Shown here in pieces: positions 61,912-64,000 of a stretch of 64,000 nt of DNA. Position numbers and translations under genes: made by a program. Origin of the DNA: Cohaesibacter gelatinilyticus (GTDB lineage: Bacteria; Pseudomonadota; Alphaproteobacteria; Rhizobiales; Cohaesibacteraceae); assembly GCF_900215605.1 (NCBI RefSeq), contig NZ_OBEL01000002.1:62001-126000 (forward strand). Reading direction: 5' to 3'. Position 1 is the stretch's first letter. Each line of letters starts with the position of its first letter. The notes under the pieces are model-generated. The model was given only the letters and a program-made list of their open reading frames with translations, was not told where the DNA came from and did no database searches.

Positions 61912-63978
61912 ATGGCCGAGAAATTCCCCCAAACCGATGATCCGATTGAGATTTATGAGACGATCCTGGAACATGAGGATCGCGACAAACAAGCCCTTGC
62001 CGTAGGCATCGATCATGCCATCAAGGGTGTTGGTCATGTTGTCATGTGGGCCAACCTCCTGCTCATCGGTGCCATTGTAACCCAGGTCACCTGTCGCTAT
62101 CTGTTCAATCTGAACTTTCCAAAACTTGATGAGCTCCAGTGGCACTTCTATGGTCTGGTGACCATGGTCGGCATCTCCTATGCCCTTGTCACCGACAGCC
62201 ATGTGCGCGTCGACTTGCTGCATATCCAGCTCAGCCAGCGCGCCCAGCGTATCATCGAGGTCATCGGCATTCTCACCCTGCTCGCTCCTTTCATCTATCT
62301 GATGGTGGATCAGGGTTATGACTATTTCGCCGAAAGCCTGCGCGTCAATGAGCGTTCAAACAGCCCCATTGGTCTTCCCGCCCGCTGGGCTTTCAAAGCC
62401 ATCATCCCGATCAGCTTCGTGTTGCTGGGCCTCGCCGCTCTTGCCCGCCTGATCCATGATGCCCACGCCCTGTTCGTCGATGCGCCCGAAGAACGCAAAG
62501 GCTCCGATCTGCGCCTCATCGTCTGGGCTCTGCTCGGCTTTGCCGTCGTGGCCGTCGCACTGACCTTCCTCGTGCATACCACCGAGGAAAAGCTCGTCAT
62601 CGCCATGTTCCTGACCTTCGTGGCCCTGCTCTTCACTGGCTTCCCGGTTGCCTGGACGCTGGCCGGTGTCGGCGTTGCCTTCTGTGGTCTGGCCTATCTG
62701 TTCGACAATGGCATGATGAACTGGACCGGTCTGGAAGAGACCCTGACCGGCCTTGATTATCTCAGCCTTGGCGCTGTGGTGAACCGCGTCTATGCCACCA
62801 TGTCCAATGCGGTGCTGGTCGCGCTTCCCATGTTCATCTTCATGGGCCTGATGCTGGATGAATCCGGTGTGGCAGAGCGCCTGATGAGCTCCATGCAGCG
62901 TCTGTTTGGCACCGTACGCGGTGGTCTTGCCATCACAGTGACCATGATCGGCATCATTCTGGCGGCCTCTACCGGCATCATTGGCGCTTCTGTTGTGCTA
63001 CTCGGCGTGCTGTCTTTGCCATCCATGATGCAGCAGAAATATTCGCCAACGCTGGCTGCTGGTGTGGTCTCGGCCTCCGGTACGCTTGGCATTCTTATTC
63101 CGCCATCCATCATGCTGGTCATCATGGCCGACCAGATGGCCCTGTCCGTGGGCGATCTGTTCATGGCTGCGGTCTTCCCCGGCGTGCTGATTGGTGTGCT
63201 TTACCTCAGCTATATCTTCATCCTGTCGCTGGTAAAGCGTGACGTGGCTCCTGTGCCAGAGGGCGCAACCCGCCCGGATTGGGCCGCCGTCAAGGATGTT
63301 GCCATTGCCGTCTTGCCAACCCTTGGCCTGATCCTGGCCGTGCTTGGCTCCATCTTTGCGGGCATCACCACCCCGACCGAGGCTTCCGGCATCGGCGCGA
63401 TTGGTGCAACCCTGCTGGCTCTTGGCTATCGCCGCCTGACCATTCGCAAGCTGGTGAATGTGCTGAAATCCACCTTCAACACCACCGCCTATATCTTCGC
63501 CATCTTCCTTGGCGCGACCATCTTCTCCTATGTTCTGCGTGAGCTGGGTGGCGATGCGCTGATTGAAGAGATGATTGCAGGGGCAGGCTTCGGTGCCACA
63601 GGTACGGTTCTCATCATCCTCTTCATCGTCTTCCTGCTTGGCTTCGTGCTGGATTGGATCGAGATCACTCTGATCGTGCTGCCGCTGATGCGCCCGATCG
63701 TCAATGGTCTGGGTCTGGATATTCCTGGCTTTGGCGTGGTCGATGAGCCTGCCCTGATCTGGTTCGTCATTCTGGTGGCAGTGACGTTGCAAACGTCCTT
63801 CTTAACGCCGCCGGTGGGCTTTGCGCTCTTTTACTTAAAAGGGGTCTGTCCGCCAGAGATCAAGCTGACCGACATCTATAAAGGCATCATCCCGTTCGTG
63901 ATCCTGCAGTTGCTCGGCCTTGCCTTTGTCTTCCTCTGGCCGGAACTCGCCACCTGGTTACCGTCCGTCGCCTATTAA
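61912..63978 (+). CDS. TRAP transporter fused permease (DctQ-DctM)
   Basis: A 688-residue fusion of small and large permeases. The ATG at 61912 (MAEKFPQTDD) follows GAGGAG. Residues about 40-215 are the DctQ part (FPKLDELQWHFYGLVTMVG has the family Glu). Residues from about 220 are the DctM part, with STGIIGASVVLLGVLSLP, ASGTLGILIPPSIMLVIMA, GSIFAGITTPTEASGIGAIG and FLTPPVGFALFYLKG. Fused permeases of this kind are seen with TakP-type binding proteins. A further gene may follow, as AAAGGAG, a ribosome-binding site, lies near the window end. Confidence 0.93.
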   Translation: MAEKFPQTDDPIEIYETILEHEDRDKQALAVGIDHAIKGVGHVVMWANLLLIGAIVTQVTCRYLFNLNFPKLDELQWHFYGLVTMVGISYALVTDSHVRVDLLHIQLSQRAQRIIEVIGILTLLAPFIYLMVDQGYDYFAESLRVNERSNSPIGLPARWAFKAIIPISFVLLGLAALARLIHDAHALFVDAPEERKGSDLRLIVWALLGFAVVAVALTFLVHTTEEKLVIAMFLTFVALLFTGFPVAWTLAGVGVAFCGLAYLFDNGMMNWTGLEETLTGLDYLSLGAVVNRVYATMSNAVLVALPMFIFMGLMLDESGVAERLMSSMQRLFGTVRGGLAITVTMIGIILAASTGIIGASVVLLGVLSLPSMMQQKYSPTLAAGVVSASGTLGILIPPSIMLVIMADQMALSVGDLFMAAVFPGVLIGVLYLSYIFILSLVKRDVAPVPEGATRPDWAAVKDVAIAVLPTLGLILAVLGSIFAGITTPTEASGIGAIGATLLALGYRRLTIRKLVNVLKSTFNTTAYIFAIFLGATIFSYVLRELGGDALIEEMIAGAGFGATGTVLIILFIVFLLGFVLDWIEITLIVLPLMRPIVNGLGLDIPGFGVVDEPALIWFVILVAVTLQTSFLTPPVGFALFYLKGVCPPEIKLTDIYKGIIPFVILQLLGLAFVFLWPELATWLPSVAY

Positions 63979-63986
63979 CTGCCAAC

Positions 63987-64000
63987 AAAGGAGTGAAACC
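63987..64000 (+). promoter_or_regulatory. Possible ribosome-binding site of the next gene
   Basis: AAAGGAG followed by TGAAACC lies at the right edge, nine bases after the fused permease stop. It suggests that a further gene of the TRAP operon starts just beyond the window. Confidence 0.35.

Noticed and set aside
1-64000. CRISPR arrays, prophage, insertion sequences and integrases
   Set aside because: No regular repeat-spacer pattern, phage structural gene, transposase or integrase was recognised on either strand.

Overview
The window comes from an alphaproteobacterium, most likely a marine or saline member of the Hyphomicrobiales (Rhizobiales). Three sequence signals support this: several dispersed rhizobial-type palindromic repeats of the form GCGTTCCCGAAAAG..CTTTTCGGATAAGAAC, an RpoE/ChrR singlet-oxygen module with textbook TGATCC-N17/18-TAA promoters, and three tripartite (TRAP) transporter systems. 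A Cohaesibacter-like genus is my guess, not something I could verify. No rRNA, tRNA, CRISPR array, prophage or insertion sequence was seen. The sequence is chromosomal in character, about 50 to 53% G+C by eye, with about 53 protein genes.

Layout. 1-6.5 kb: the end of a histidine kinase with its LuxR-type response regulator, a Ni/Co-type exporter with its periplasmic DUF1007 partner, leucine dehydrogenase, and CopA under a MerR-type (CueR/HmrR) promoter. 6.5-9.8 kb: a creatininase-family hydrolase and two divergent citrate synthase paralogues, one fused to a helix-turn-helix. 10-17 kb: dctPQM with its DctB/DctD two-component regulator and a sigma-54 promoter. 17-25.6 kb: Lrp regulator, NCS2 permease, formaldehyde detoxification (fghA and frmA flanking an unknown exported protein), malate synthase G. 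25.7-28.4 kb: modABC. 28.4-36.7 kb: orphan sugar-type binding protein, fasciclin protein, chrR-rpoE and a membrane-lipid oxidative-stress operon (FAD oxidase, DUF1365, Cfa, plus NTF2 and SDR genes). 36.7-41 kb: sbcCD. 41-46 kb: IclR/RidA divergent from a D-threonine-aldolase-fold enzyme, two kinases and a KDPG-type aldolase, which together look like a route for 2-amino-2-deoxy sugar acids. 46-53 kb: a TRAP system with RidA, a D-cysteine-desulfhydrase-like enzyme, an alpha/beta hydrolase and a MocR regulator. 53-59.4 kb: the most unusual stretch, with a SARP-like regulator, a vanadium haloperoxidase carrying sixteen GGH repeats, an enlarged subtilase and a DM13 protein. 59.4-64 kb: a FadR regulator, a TakP-like TRAP binding protein and a fused TRAP permease, with the operon continuing past the window edge.

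Intergenic DNA is rich in structure. Two mosaic elements (13.46-13.85 kb and 17.93-18.22 kb) share conserved linkers around hairpins whose stems differ in sequence but keep base pairing. Two tandem CTAG-bounded hairpins lie at 17.1-17.27 kb and one of them supplies the stop codon of the Lrp gene. Two further repeat families recur between operons.
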